Source: Chitinophagaceae bacterium
Lineage (GTDB): Bacteria > Bacteroidota > Bacteroidia > Chitinophagales > Chitinophagaceae
Length of the DNA: 64,000 bases
Reading direction: 5' to 3'
Assembly (NCBI GenBank): GCA_016787065.1
Contig: JAEUVD010000019.1
Coordinates: 1-64,000, forward strand
The notes under the pieces: model-generated
What the model was told of the DNA's origin: nothing
The model's database searches: none
What the model saw: the letters and a program-made list of their open reading frames with translations, nothing else
In this document: one piece after another, positions 29,736 through 39,252 of the stretch
How the letters are laid out: every line of letters starts with the position of its first letter
Numbering within the stretch: position 1 is the stretch's first letter
Made by a program: the position numbers and the translations under genes

Positions 29736-29745
29736 TACAAAAAAA

Positions 29746-31392
29746 ATGCACAAAGTAATTTCCTTTTTAATGTTTTTAATGGTTAGCTTTTATTTCTCGA
29801 GTATAAAAGCACAAACAACCGCTGTATTTGATAATATAATTGTTTATGAAAATGAGAACTTCCAAGGTCGAAGCCAATCTATGGCATTAGGAAATTGGCG
29901 TTTAATTGAACCTACTAGTTTAAATGACGCTATATCTTCCATAAAAATACCTGCGGGATTAGTGGTCATTGTCTATGAACATGCTAATGATGCAGGAGGA
30001 TTTGGAAAATCTGTAGATCTTATGGAAAACCATAGTACCCTTAGCGATATCGGATTTAATGATAAAATTTCCTACATCTCTGTATTTAAATCTACTTCAA
30101 ATAATACTTTTTGGAAACGAAATACGAAAATAAATGGTTCGTTTATTGCTGGTCACTGGGAACGAGTTAGAGCCACCGGAATACCAGTACAAATAAATAG
30201 TGTTGTATCCCCAGAATACCCTGAAAAGTTGATGCCAAAAAAAACAATACTTACATCTCATGGTAACTCAACCGAAATTCAACAATTATCTTTGGATTAT
30301 AATGCCACTTTATGGGATAAAGCCAAAACAGATCAAATGGGTATAATAGGTAGTGATTATGGCGGAAAAGAAATAATAGGTCAGCATGCTTTTGAAAGAG
30401 CTACAGGCAATGGTGTTTTGAATTCTTTTGGAGCCGATCGATTTAATTTTTATTACCCTCAGCATAGATTGCATGACCCAGCCAGTAAATCTTCTTCTTA
30501 CTACAAACATACAATTGCAGGAATTTTAAAAAAGGCTGCAACCTATCATGGCGAAGATGGTTTTTTCCCGGACGGAGATTTGAACATTGAGGTAACACCT
30601 TCAAGTAATTATCAATATTTAATAAGTGAAGGAGAAAAACCAGAAATAACTTTTCTTACAAAACAAGGACAAGATTTTGGAGGAACTGATCCTTGTCCTG
30701 ATGTTTTCACCACGGTAGAGGGTGAAGTCGAATTAAAAACAAGCCAACACCATTTAGAAAATATGTTGCAAACATGTGGAGGAAGTACTATTTGTTTGTA
30801 TGGGCCTTGGATTTACGATGACGGTCATTGTCAACATCCGGAAATACATCCTGCTGAGCAAATTTGGTTTTCGAAACCTTTTGGAAATGGCAATATTTAT
30901 TACTGTGCTTTAATTTGCGATGCTTCAGAACGATTTTGGTGGCGTTCTCAGATGGATGTTGATGCAGTTCTTAATTCCGGCCCACGTAAACAGAAACCAT
31001 GGGCATCTCCACCAATTATAGGAAAATTTGCTATTGCCTTTGAAGCAGAAATTGGATCTAAAAAACAGCAATTCTCTTTACAAGAAATTTCTTCTTTAAA
31101 TCAATCAATCAATGCGAATAGCCATGAGACATACAATCTTATGTATAATGGTCAAATACTTATTTCATTTATACCGAATGGCAAATCTTTTAAAGTTACT
31201 TATGAAAATATTGGCTTGGTAACTGGAACTAATAAAATAAGAGGATTTATTGTATTAGAAGCAACCGTAGGTAAATTAACTCCTTTAACTTCTAAAAAAG
31301 ATCCAATGGAAGTGAATGAACTTGAAGAAAGATTAAAGTTCAAGAAGCAAGCGGGACACTTGATATTCACAATTTCAAGCTCACAGCTTTAG
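29746..31392 (+). CDS. Secreted beta/gamma-crystallin-domain protein
   Basis: 548 aa from the ATG at 29746, chosen because it starts a signal peptide (MHKVISFLMFLMVSFYF, ending SSIKAQ); the open frame continues upstream across the operator and is not likely to be translated. A beta/gamma-crystallin-type domain covers about residues 30-115 (VYENENFQGRSQSM, LNDAISSIKIP, VVIVYEHANDAGG, LNDKISYISVF-like ending). The remaining roughly 430 residues I do not recognise; they are rich in His, Trp and Gly (GPWIYDDGHCQHPEIHP) and may be an extracellular enzyme or binding domain. There is no obvious T9SS tail. It is under operator B, so probably in the regulon of the regulator at 29011. Confidence 0.75.
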   Translation: MHKVISFLMFLMVSFYFSSIKAQTTAVFDNIIVYENENFQGRSQSMALGNWRLIEPTSLNDAISSIKIPAGLVVIVYEHANDAGGFGKSVDLMENHSTLSDIGFNDKISYISVFKSTSNNTFWKRNTKINGSFIAGHWERVRATGIPVQINSVVSPEYPEKLMPKKTILTSHGNSTEIQQLSLDYNATLWDKAKTDQMGIIGSDYGGKEIIGQHAFERATGNGVLNSFGADRFNFYYPQHRLHDPASKSSSYYKHTIAGILKKAATYHGEDGFFPDGDLNIEVTPSSNYQYLISEGEKPEITFLTKQGQDFGGTDPCPDVFTTVEGEVELKTSQHHLENMLQTCGGSTICLYGPWIYDDGHCQHPEIHPAEQIWFSKPFGNGNIYYCALICDASERFWWRSQMDVDAVLNSGPRKQKPWASPPIIGKFAIAFEAEIGSKKQQFSLQEISSLNQSINANSHETYNLMYNGQILISFIPNGKSFKVTYENIGLVTGTNKIRGFIVLEATVGKLTPLTSKKDPMEVNELEERLKFKKQAGHLIFTISSSQL

Positions 31393-31448
31393 ATAGTTAG
31401 GATTATGTTTCCATTCCAATTGAATTCAATTATTATCTTCCTAAAATG

Positions 31449-31496
31449 ATTACCACTTTTGGTAATTGCACAGAAATTTTCGGTATAAGAAATTTG
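31449..31496 (+). promoter_or_regulatory. Palindromic operator C with promoter before the beta-helix/NHL operon
   Basis: ATTACCACTTTTGGTAAT (31449-31466) is identical to site B, and the next five bases (TGCAC) are also shared. TTG at 31466-31468 is followed after 20 nt by GAAATTTG (31489-31496), the same layout as B. The ATG at 31516 lies 19 nt beyond the -7 element. Confidence 0.7.
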
Positions 31497-31515
31497 TCCT
31501 TTAAATCAATATACC

Positions 31516-32565
31516 ATGAAAGAAATCCTCTTACCAATTCTAATGCTTTGCTCCTTTTGTGTACATGCTAAACAATGGAGTGTTAGTAACAACCCAGCTA
31601 TACCTGCACAATTTCCAGATCTCAATGTTGCTGTTAACAGCAGTTCAGTGTTAAACGGCGATACCCTTATCATCCAAGGTAGTGGTATCGCACAACCTGC
31701 AACAACAATTAATAAATCACTTACGATTATAGGTCCTGGTTTCAATCCAAACAAATCAGATATTTTGGTAGCAAAAATGTCCAGTATCACAATTGCTGTA
31801 GATAATGTTCAATTAATAGGCTTATCGTTTCTTGGTAGTGGTAGTCATCTATTTTACAATATTGTTTCAGGAATACAAATTAAAAATTGCTATTTCCAAT
31901 TTAATAATATTTTACCTAATAGTGGTTTTTTAGGATCAAAACTCCGAAAAACCATCATAAACAATTGCATATTTTACGGTTCAGGAATCAATTTAAATAA
32001 TGCACCTGAATCTTCAGTTATGATTTCAAATTGCCTCTTTCATTATTTTGGTGGAGTAGTTGGAATTGTTGCTAGCAATGGACAGTTATTAGTTCGTAAT
32101 TGCACCTTCAAAGGCGGTTTTCTGAGTTCAATAACAAATGGGGTTTTCAAATATTGTATTTTCTATTCATCTACCAATAACTCCACTTTCATACAAAACT
32201 GTTTATTTAAGAAGTGCCTTTATTTTAACCTCACTAACATACCTGGCCAAGCTGCTTCTTCCGGAAACTTAGGTAATACCTATACAGATAATATTCTTTC
32301 CGACCCTATGTTTGTTGCGCCAGGAGTAGCCAATGATCAATTCAACTTTACCAACTTCGATTATCACCTCTCACCAGGCTCGCCCGCAATATTAACTACT
32401 GCTCCTTTTCAATTAGGTATTTATGGTGGTGGCAGCACCTTTAGCATGACAGGTGAACCTTTCAATTCCAGTATCATTCGAAATTTTGAAATTCTTAATC
32501 CGAATGCACCTGTAAATGGCAATTTGAATTTCAATATTCATGTTACGCCTCCAACTACTAATTAA
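31516..32565 (+). CDS. Secreted right-handed beta-helix-like protein
   Basis: 349 aa with a signal peptide (MKEILLPILMLCSFCVHA). The body is a run of short strands with repeating hydrophobic/Asn patterns (LTIIGPGFNPNKSD, IQIKNCYFQFNNI, TIINNCIFYGSG, VMISNCLFHYF, LLVRNCTFKGG), the look of a parallel beta-helix as in pectate-lyase-like or polymorphic outer-membrane-type folds. No catalytic residues are evident and no T9SS tail is visible. It is the first gene of a unit with the giant NHL protein 24 nt downstream, controlled by operator C. It could bind surface polysaccharide or be a structural partner of the NHL protein. Confidence 0.7.
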   Translation: MKEILLPILMLCSFCVHAKQWSVSNNPAIPAQFPDLNVAVNSSSVLNGDTLIIQGSGIAQPATTINKSLTIIGPGFNPNKSDILVAKMSSITIAVDNVQLIGLSFLGSGSHLFYNIVSGIQIKNCYFQFNNILPNSGFLGSKLRKTIINNCIFYGSGINLNNAPESSVMISNCLFHYFGGVVGIVASNGQLLVRNCTFKGGFLSSITNGVFKYCIFYSSTNNSTFIQNCLFKKCLYFNLTNIPGQAASSGNLGNTYTDNILSDPMFVAPGVANDQFNFTNFDYHLSPGSPAILTTAPFQLGIYGGGSTFSMTGEPFNSSIIRNFEILNPNAPVNGNLNFNIHVTPPTTN

Positions 32566-32589
32566 TCCACCTCCATATACGCACAAGCT

Positions 32590-35500
32590 ATGAAAAAGAT
32601 AATTATCTTGATATGCCTCTACATGTTGCAGGGCATGCAGCTTCCCGCTCAAATCGTTCGTATGATTGTACAAGGTGGTAATGACACTGCCGAGTATGCG
32701 AATGCACTAGATGCTAAAATTAATACCTCCATTTTTGCTATAGCACCTAATAATGATATCTACGTAATAGACAATAATTGTATCAAAAAAATTGATCACA
32801 GCAATGGTAAGATTCATACAGTGGTGGGTAATGGTAATGCAGGTACTAGCAACGATGGTATGCCATCCGGTTCATCCATCAATCAGCCCGATCAAGTTCG
32901 ATATTTTAATAATGAAATATACTGGATTGAAGGCAATCGAATTCGACGATTACATGCCCCCACACCTTTTGCCGTTCCGGTAATGAATACCGTTGTTGGT
33001 TCTATTACACCAGGTTATAGTGGTGATGGCTCGCAAGCGTTCAATGCACTCTTGAACGAGCCAAGTGATTTTTGTTTTGATTTATCTGGTAATATGTTCA
33101 TTGCAGATCGAGGCAATCAAGTTATACGAAAAGTTACACCAAGCGGCATCATTAGTACCATCGCCGGTAACGGGCCGGGCGGAACTATTCCTTCCAGCTT
33201 AGAAGGCCTGGTTGCCAACAATACTCCCATTGCGGTACGCTACATTCAAACCGATTATAATGGCAAAGTACATTTTACTATGGGTGTTGGTGGCTACGAC
33301 AAACTTTGTTGTATTCTTCCTAATGGCAATTTGCATGTTGAGATGAATAATGGTGACCTTAGTGCCGGAGGAGAATTTGGTTATCCACCCAATCAAATGG
33401 GTTTTTCAGGTGCCACTCGTTTTTGTTTTGATACGATTGGCAACGCTTATATCGGATTACAAAAAGGATTAGTGCAAGGCAATAAACTCGTACGTGCCAC
33501 CGTCCAAAATTCAACGTCTAATAATGGTTTTGTGGAATGGTTAAATTATCCGGTATCCGCTAATGCCAATGCAATCATAACCTATAACTGTGTTGCGTTT
33601 GATAACAACCAAGATATCATTATAGGTTACCGCAATTCGTCCAATCAACATATAATCTGCAAAGTAATAAGGCCTAAAATGAAAATACTTTTAGGTACAG
33701 GTACCAATGATATCACCGCTGATGGTGTCAATATTCTTAATGGCATTCAACCGGCCTACGGACCGCAAGATGTGCAATTTGATACATCATCCTATTGCTT
33801 ATACTACAATGAATACACAAAAATTAGAAAAATAAATGCTCAAGGAATACTCAGCACCGTAGCCGGAAACGGAAACTATGGTACACAACAATACCATATA
33901 CCTAACGGTAGCCTTGCCACTTCAGTTCCCATAACATTTGCTGGTGCATCAACACCATTCATTTTGGGTCCACATCATTCTATTTACTTTTTTTCGTCGA
34001 ATAGTCGCTATATATACAAAATTGATTCACTCGGAATAATTACCACAATCGCAGGAAATGGAGACACCACAAATTTAGCTAATCACGTACCAGCACTAAG
34101 TACAGGATTAGGGTATGTATCTGTTATGGCTTGGAGCCCTTCGGGCGAATTATACTTTGCCGATGAAAATTTAAATAAAGCCGTGATTCATCGTATCGAC
34201 ACTTCGGGCATTACGCATATTGTAGCGGGGCCCGGCTTAACAAACACCGATACAGCAAATAATTTACTAGCTACAGATACCTACTTAGAAAGCAATGTGA
34301 ACGGACTTGCATTTGATAGTCTTGGAAATTTATATTACAGCACCTTCCATAAAATCAGAAAAATTGACCATGTTACGCAACTTGTTACAACCTATGCAGG
34401 TACTGGTGATCCGACCACACCCGAACGACCTAGTGCAGATAAATTAGAAGCCTGTTTAAACTATCCGTATGATCTATTTTTTGATCAGGGTAATTTATAT
34501 GTGTCAGAATATCTTGGTAATCGAATTAGAAAAATAACCGATCGAACTTATACCTATGCCGGTGCTAGTGCGTATGAATCTATCCAAGCTGGTTCACTGT
34601 TTAATAATCATAATACCATTGGCTTTTGTTGCAATGATGGTTTTGCCGAATTGGCGACTATGAATTTTATTCCTTCTATCTGCAAAGGGACCGGTGGAAA
34701 TATGTTTCTAACCGATTGGGAAAACAGCAGTATTCGTATGATTTACGAAGAGCCCAATCAGTTTAATTCCTTCCCTTCCGATACAACCATTACAACACCT
34801 TCCGGTTGCAGTACAACATACTCCTATACGATTGAGGCAGTAAACGGAGCACAATTATCGTATCAATTTACAGGAGCCACCTTAGGTAGTGGTAATGGAA
34901 CAGGCAGTGGATCTGAGTTTAACATAGGAGTTACCACTGTTACCATTTACTCGAACCTTTTCGGATTTCAACAAATACAACAAAGCTTTACAGTAACAGT
35001 TACCGGCCTTACTTTGTTGGTAACCGGTATGAACAACATCGCTATACCTTCAGGTTCTACTACCACCTCGCTAGTGAATGGAACCAATTTGGGCGTATTT
35101 TCATTTGGTGATATTAAGGTTCTTCCTTGTTTTAAAATTAGTTCGCCCGACTTCGTAACCATTGATAGTATTATCATCGATGGCGTGGATAAGGATATTG
35201 TTGATAGTATTTGGAATTTTAATCACTTCCTAAATAATTCCAGTATAACATGGAACCTCATGATTCAGGCCAGCATGATAGGTGTATTCGAATTTAATGT
35301 AAAAGTCTATATCAATAATTGCAACATAAATCCTTATAGCTTTCGTATGAAGTTTGAAGTACAACCTCAAACTATTGATCAACTTGAACTTGTAATCAAC
35401 AACGACCCAGGTTTTGGAAATGGCCTGAGTACCACTGTTTCGAATGCCAATCAAACTATCATCACACTCCCTGCTAATACATTACAAGTAGAAGGAGGTT

Positions 35501-36894
35501 TTTTACAATTCAGCTTACCTGCTAATTTAGCTACTGGCTACCAAAACCTTTGTATTCGAGCAAAGAACTCAATGGGTGTTTGGAGCGTTTCGGGAGTAGA
35601 TGTGGTAGATGTTCAACCTGAACTGGTAACTGAACAAGTGCAAGCCGAATTCTTTTTAGATAATGATCCTGGATTAGGCAATGCACTACCGATAACCCTG
35701 ACAACCAATTCTGGAACTTTAAACACGAATGATCTTTATGCTACCGTATCATCTATTGCTTCCGGATATCATCCCCTTCATATTCGTTGTAAAAACAACC
35801 TCGGTTTATGGACTCCCGTTAGCACCGATCTTATAGATGCTAACCCATCAAGCAATTCCCAAGTTGCCCTTGAATTTGTTTTCGATGCTTCAGACCCCGG
35901 CCCCGGCAATGGAATTCCATTCACTCTAAATCCTATATTAGATTCCTTAAACATGAATCTTTCTCAACTCATACCATGTTTAACTAACGGCCAAAAAATA
36001 GTAAAAACAAGAGTTCAAAACAACTTAGGAATTTGGTCGGCTTTATCGAAAGACACCTTTGTTGTGAATGGTATTGCAGCGCCAACTATTACAGCCAGTG
36101 ATACTGCTTTGTGTAATGGTGCAGTTACTTTATATCGTTCTGTTAAAAATGCAACGGGTGTAATAGATGCATGGAAACAATATAATAATATTATTGCCCT
36201 TGGAAGTGATTCACTCGTAGTAAATACCGCCGGTAATTACACGATGGAACGCGCTTGTCCTGCTCAACCTAGTGTAAATAGTAACACCGTAATTGTAGTT
36301 ACCAGTAATTGCAATGATGAATTAAATATTGGTTTATTTCTGCAAGGTTTTATGGATGTAAGCGGAACTATGGTACCAGTTTTAGCCACGAATGGTTTAA
36401 GCAGTAATATCAATGAAACAGATTCAATAAACATTGAGTTACGCGATGCGGGCAATTTATCAAGTGTATTATTTCAAAATAAAACGATTCTTAGTACCAC
36501 CGGACAAGTTACGTTGCAAATACCACATACACTTCTTAATACAACTCCTTTCTTTATTGTAATTAAGCATCGCAATCATGTTGAAACCTGGAGTGCTCAG
36601 CCAATATTAGCACAAAGCAATATGGTATATGATTTTAGTAATCAGGCTTCAAAAGCATACGGTGATAATCAAATTGAAGTACAACCGAATGTGTTTGCTA
36701 TTTATTCCGGTGATATTAATCAAGATGGTTCAATAGATGCGTTTGATTATTTGAATTTGGAGCCTGATATCACCGCCGGGGAATTCGGTTATTTGATTAC
36801 CGATTTAAATGGTGATAGCTCTGTTGACATTTTAGATTATTTAATTCTAGATCCCAATATCAGCAATGGTATTGGAATACAGGCACCTTATTGA
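32590..36894 (+). CDS. Giant secreted NHL-repeat protein with dockerin-like C terminus
   Basis: 1434 aa with a signal peptide (MKKIIILICLYMLQGMQLPAQ). Residues about 20-730 hold NHL-type beta-propeller repeats (GNMFIADRGNQVIRKVTPSG, IISTIAGNG; several copies, some divergent). A mid-region of Ig/HYR-like segments follows (about 740-940), then three related repeats with FGNGLSTTV, PGLGNALPIT and PGPGNGIPFT (about 940-1170). The C-terminal module (about 1250-1434) is the one shared with the proteins at 19890 and 51576, with KHRNHVETWSAQPI, KAYGDNQIEVQPN and the doubled loop GDINQDGSIDAFDYLNLEPD/DLNGDSSVDILDYLILD. It lies 24 nt after the beta-helix gene. Likely a cell-surface or released matrix protein. 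Confidence 0.87.
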   Translation: MKKIIILICLYMLQGMQLPAQIVRMIVQGGNDTAEYANALDAKINTSIFAIAPNNDIYVIDNNCIKKIDHSNGKIHTVVGNGNAGTSNDGMPSGSSINQPDQVRYFNNEIYWIEGNRIRRLHAPTPFAVPVMNTVVGSITPGYSGDGSQAFNALLNEPSDFCFDLSGNMFIADRGNQVIRKVTPSGIISTIAGNGPGGTIPSSLEGLVANNTPIAVRYIQTDYNGKVHFTMGVGGYDKLCCILPNGNLHVEMNNGDLSAGGEFGYPPNQMGFSGATRFCFDTIGNAYIGLQKGLVQGNKLVRATVQNSTSNNGFVEWLNYPVSANANAIITYNCVAFDNNQDIIIGYRNSSNQHIICKVIRPKMKILLGTGTNDITADGVNILNGIQPAYGPQDVQFDTSSYCLYYNEYTKIRKINAQGILSTVAGNGNYGTQQYHIPNGSLATSVPITFAGASTPFILGPHHSIYFFSSNSRYIYKIDSLGIITTIAGNGDTTNLANHVPALSTGLGYVSVMAWSPSGELYFADENLNKAVIHRIDTSGITHIVAGPGLTNTDTANNLLATDTYLESNVNGLAFDSLGNLYYSTFHKIRKIDHVTQLVTTYAGTGDPTTPERPSADKLEACLNYPYDLFFDQGNLYVSEYLGNRIRKITDRTYTYAGASAYESIQAGSLFNNHNTIGFCCNDGFAELATMNFIPSICKGTGGNMFLTDWENSSIRMIYEEPNQFNSFPSDTTITTPSGCSTTYSYTIEAVNGAQLSYQFTGATLGSGNGTGSGSEFNIGVTTVTIYSNLFGFQQIQQSFTVTVTGLTLLVTGMNNIAIPSGSTTTSLVNGTNLGVFSFGDIKVLPCFKISSPDFVTIDSIIIDGVDKDIVDSIWNFNHFLNNSSITWNLMIQASMIGVFEFNVKVYINNCNINPYSFRMKFEVQPQTIDQLELVINNDPGFGNGLSTTVSNANQTIITLPANTLQVEGGFLQFSLPANLATGYQNLCIRAKNSMGVWSVSGVDVVDVQPELVTEQVQAEFFLDNDPGLGNALPITLTTNSGTLNTNDLYATVSSIASGYHPLHIRCKNNLGLWTPVSTDLIDANPSSNSQVALEFVFDASDPGPGNGIPFTLNPILDSLNMNLSQLIPCLTNGQKIVKTRVQNNLGIWSALSKDTFVVNGIAAPTITASDTALCNGAVTLYRSVKNATGVIDAWKQYNNIIALGSDSLVVNTAGNYTMERACPAQPSVNSNTVIVVTSNCNDELNIGLFLQGFMDVSGTMVPVLATNGLSSNINETDSINIELRDAGNLSSVLFQNKTILSTTGQVTLQIPHTLLNTTPFFIVIKHRNHVETWSAQPILAQSNMVYDFSNQASKAYGDNQIEVQPNVFAIYSGDINQDGSIDAFDYLNLEPDITAGEFGYLITDLNGDSSVDILDYLILDPNISNGIGIQAPY

Positions 36895-36911
36895 ACCAAA
36901 AAGGTTCGCGA

Positions 36912-36944
36912 TTTCCCAAATATATTTTTGAAGACTTTGGGAAA
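36912..36944. other. Inverted repeat after the NHL gene
   Basis: TTTCCCAAA (36912-36920) and TTTGGGAAA (36936-36944) form a 9-bp stem with a 15-nt loop, 18 nt past the NHL stop. There is no T-run, so it may be a factor-dependent end or an mRNA-stabilising hairpin. Confidence 0.4.
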
Positions 36945-37099
36945 TAGTGTTTCGCAATATGGGTGAAAAACTTCCGCGCAATTCAGTCTTCATTCATTAA
37001 AAGAACCTAGATCGATAATTTCATATAGCGCTGAGTTCCCTTACAATCACTGTACGCTGTGGCTACCTATAGCGGAAGACTCAACGGGCACCAAATGAT

Positions 37100-38098
37100 T
37101 TATAACATCATCGCACGCTCTCTGTTGTATTTTGTTTTGTATTCAAGAGGCGACAAACCGGTAAACCGACCAAACAATTCTCTAAAGGCTTTATTGTCTG
37201 AATAGCCTGTATCGAACATGACCTCACTTACCGTTTTACGCGAAGTTTCAAACATCCGTTTAGCTGCTTCAATGCGCACGCGCTGTAAATATTCGAGCGG
37301 ACTTAATCCGGTAGCCTTTATAAATCGTCGATCAAAATTTCGTCGGCCAATATTGAGTTGTTGCGAAAGGGCTTCCATCGAAATTTTATCTTGATAGTTT
37401 AATTCAATATGGATCTGGGCTTTCAAAATATCGTCATCTTGATGTTGCTTATGTCCGTTAAAAATTGAAAATTCAGATTGACGATTTCGATCAATATCGA
37501 TTTGAAAATATTTTGCACAATGAACCGCGGTGGCTCTATCATAAAATTTTTCGATCAAATAAAGAAGCAGATTTAAAAATGAATACGCCCCACCATTGGT
37601 ATAGATCCCATGTTCATCTGTAATCAGTTTATCGGGTTTCAGGTTTACTTCAGGATGGAGCAACTTAAACTGTTCCGTTAAAGCCCAGTGTGTAGAACAT
37701 GTTTTCCCGTTTAACAAACCGGTGGAGGCTAACATAAAACTTCCGATACACATACTCGCTACTTCCGCTCCTAGGTTGTATTGTTGTGCTATCCATTGTA
37801 TCAGCAACTTATTGCCTTTAGTTGCTGTTTCATAACTTTTAATATTGGTAGCCGGAATCACAATGAGATCTGTTTTTGAAATAGATGATATGGCATGTGA
37901 TGGCTTTACAAACAGCATATCTGAATGCACCGCATTATTTAAGTCGGCACCAACTAAAATCACCTTAAAGAGCGCTTGCTTGTGTTGTTTAACTCGAAGG
38001 TTATTGGCTTCATTAAACAATTGAAGGGTGCCCACTATACAGGCTATAGTACTCATATTACTTTGTTCATTCGGCACAATGATAGACAATAACTTCAT
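37100..38098 (-). CDS. AraC-family regulator with DJ-1/PfpI-like N-terminal domain
   Basis: 332 aa from the ATG at 38098 (MKLLSIIVPNEQ); an in-frame TTG at 38113 would add five residues, mostly lysine. The N-terminal domain (about 1-200) is a DJ-1/PfpI (class I glutamine amidotransferase-like) fold with a nucleophile-elbow cysteine in VASMCIGSFMLA and a following THW, the layout of the GlxA subfamily of AraC regulators. The C-terminal domain (about 220-325) is the AraC double helix-turn-helix, with MEALSQQLNIGRRNFDRRF and VMFDTGYSDNKAFRELF. It is divergent from the DinB-like gene, and an inverted repeat in the 118-bp gap is its likely operator. The inducer is unknown. Confidence 0.93.
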   Translation of the reverse strand: MKLLSIIVPNEQSNMSTIACIVGTLQLFNEANNLRVKQHKQALFKVILVGADLNNAVHSDMLFVKPSHAISSISKTDLIVIPATNIKSYETATKGNKLLIQWIAQQYNLGAEVASMCIGSFMLASTGLLNGKTCSTHWALTEQFKLLHPEVNLKPDKLITDEHGIYTNGGAYSFLNLLLYLIEKFYDRATAVHCAKYFQIDIDRNRQSEFSIFNGHKQHQDDDILKAQIHIELNYQDKISMEALSQQLNIGRRNFDRRFIKATGLSPLEYLQRVRIEAAKRMFETSRKTVSEVMFDTGYSDNKAFRELFGRFTGLSPLEYKTKYNRERAMML

Positions 38099-38127
38099 CT
38101 TCTTTTTTTTCAAAGGTAGCCCAAAGC

Positions 38128-38190
38128 ATTGTCTGAATCCACCGCTCAGAATGTCTTAATTACACACCCTTCAGTTGCAATTCAGACAAT
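38128..38190. promoter_or_regulatory. Inverted-repeat operator between araC-type and dinB-type genes
   Basis: ATTGTCTGAAT (38128-38138) and ATTCAGACAAT (38180-38190) are perfect 11-bp reverse complements separated by 41 nt (52 bp between equivalent positions, about five helical turns). A weaker related half site (TCAGAATGTCT) lies between them. The spacing suits two regulator dimers or a looped AraC-type complex. Confidence 0.6.
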
Positions 38191-38216
38191 ACTTTTACAC
38201 TCTTATATAATTTTCA

Positions 38217-38696
38217 ATGACAACTACACAAATCGCCATTAAGATGGTTCTCGACCGATGGTATGGCTCCATCACAAACGCAAACAAGCTACTGAGCGAA
38301 TTAAGCAACGAGCAATTAGAAAAAGAAATCGCGCCTTCCAAAAACAGAGGGGTGTATTTACTTGGCCATCTAATTGCCGTACATGATGACATGCTCCGAC
38401 TGCTTGATATGGGAGAAAAACATTATCCTGCATTGTATGAACCCTTTATTAAAAATGCAGATAATAAGGCTGTGCTAGAGCCGTCCATCGATGCACTTCG
38501 AAGCATGTGGACAGCATTACACAACCTATTGCAAGAAAAATTTGATACTACCTCAACCGAAGAATGGTTTAGCAAACACAGCGCAGTAAGCGAAGAGGAT
38601 TTTGCCAAAGAGCCACATCGCAATAAGTTAAACATCATCATTACCAGAACATCGCATCTGCAATACCATACCGGACAATTGGTTTTACTCAAATAA
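38217..38696 (+). CDS. DinB-like four-helix-bundle protein
   Basis: 159 aa. The pattern fits the DinB/YfiT-like superfamily: helices with LLSELSNEQLEKEI, a conserved histidine in LLGHLIAVHDDM, and a second in LQYHTGQLVLL, which would form the metal site with a third ligand. These proteins act as metal-dependent thiol S-transferases (for instance using bacillithiol or mycothiol) or have unknown stress roles. The gene starts 118 nt from the divergent AraC-type regulator and is followed after 6 nt by an SRPBCC gene, so the regulator probably controls this two-gene operon. Exact reaction is unknown. Confidence 0.85.
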   Translation: MTTTQIAIKMVLDRWYGSITNANKLLSELSNEQLEKEIAPSKNRGVYLLGHLIAVHDDMLRLLDMGEKHYPALYEPFIKNADNKAVLEPSIDALRSMWTALHNLLQEKFDTTSTEEWFSKHSAVSEEDFAKEPHRNKLNIIITRTSHLQYHTGQLVLLK

Positions 38697-38702
38697 TCAA
38701 CG

Positions 38703-39131
38703 ATGCATAATTCACATTTTCAATTTTGTTTTGTTACACCCAAAAGCAAACAAGAAGTTTTTAATTATTTAAAGAACCCTGCCCATTGGTGGCAGGGTTT
38801 GTATCAAGAGCATCTTGAAGGAAGCAGCAAGGAGGTCAATGATTCCTTTTCATTTACGGCAGGCAATGGCATACACCATTCGATTCAAAAACTCCTTGAA
38901 CTTGACATAGACAAAAAAATAAGTTGGCAGGTTATTGAGAGTAATTTAACCTTCCTGAATGATAGCACCGAGTGGTTGGGAACAAGGATTTGTTTCGAGA
39001 TAGAAGACGAAGGAGAAAACACCAAGGTTATTTTCAGTCATGTTGGATTAGTACCTGCACTAGAATGCTACGACAGTTGCAGCCATGCATGGACTCAATA
39101 TTTAGAAAAGTTGAAGACTGCTCTATGCTAG
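38703..39131 (+). CDS. SRPBCC/AHSA1-like START-fold protein
   Basis: 142 aa. The sequence follows the SRPBCC pattern: an N-terminal strand, then SKQEVFNYLKNPAHWW (typical of the Aha1/START N-terminal helix), beta strands with ISWQVIES and WLGTRICFEIEDEGENTKV, and a long C-terminal helix after ALECYDSCSHAW. Members bind hydrophobic ligands in a deep cavity. It is 6 nt downstream of the DinB-like gene and so in its operon, under likely control of the AraC/DJ-1 regulator. It may take part in small-molecule stress handling, but the ligand is unknown. Confidence 0.85.
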   Translation: MHNSHFQFCFVTPKSKQEVFNYLKNPAHWWQGLYQEHLEGSSKEVNDSFSFTAGNGIHHSIQKLLELDIDKKISWQVIESNLTFLNDSTEWLGTRICFEIEDEGENTKVIFSHVGLVPALECYDSCSHAWTQYLEKLKTALC

Positions 39132-39252
39132 CGATGAGCTATTATGCGCTGTGAATACATGCAGCAAGAGACTCTGCGTGGGCCTAAATGTATGTGGTTG
39201 AAAAAGTATAAAACAAATTTTGTCAGCACTTTTTTTTGCTTTTTTAAAAATG

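Noticed and set aside
29653..29745. N-terminal extension of the crystallin-domain protein
   Set aside because: The frame is open, but it covers the operator and promoter, and a proper signal peptide starts at 29746.
36912..36944. Intrinsic terminator after the NHL gene
   Set aside because: The stem is good but the loop is long and no T-run follows.
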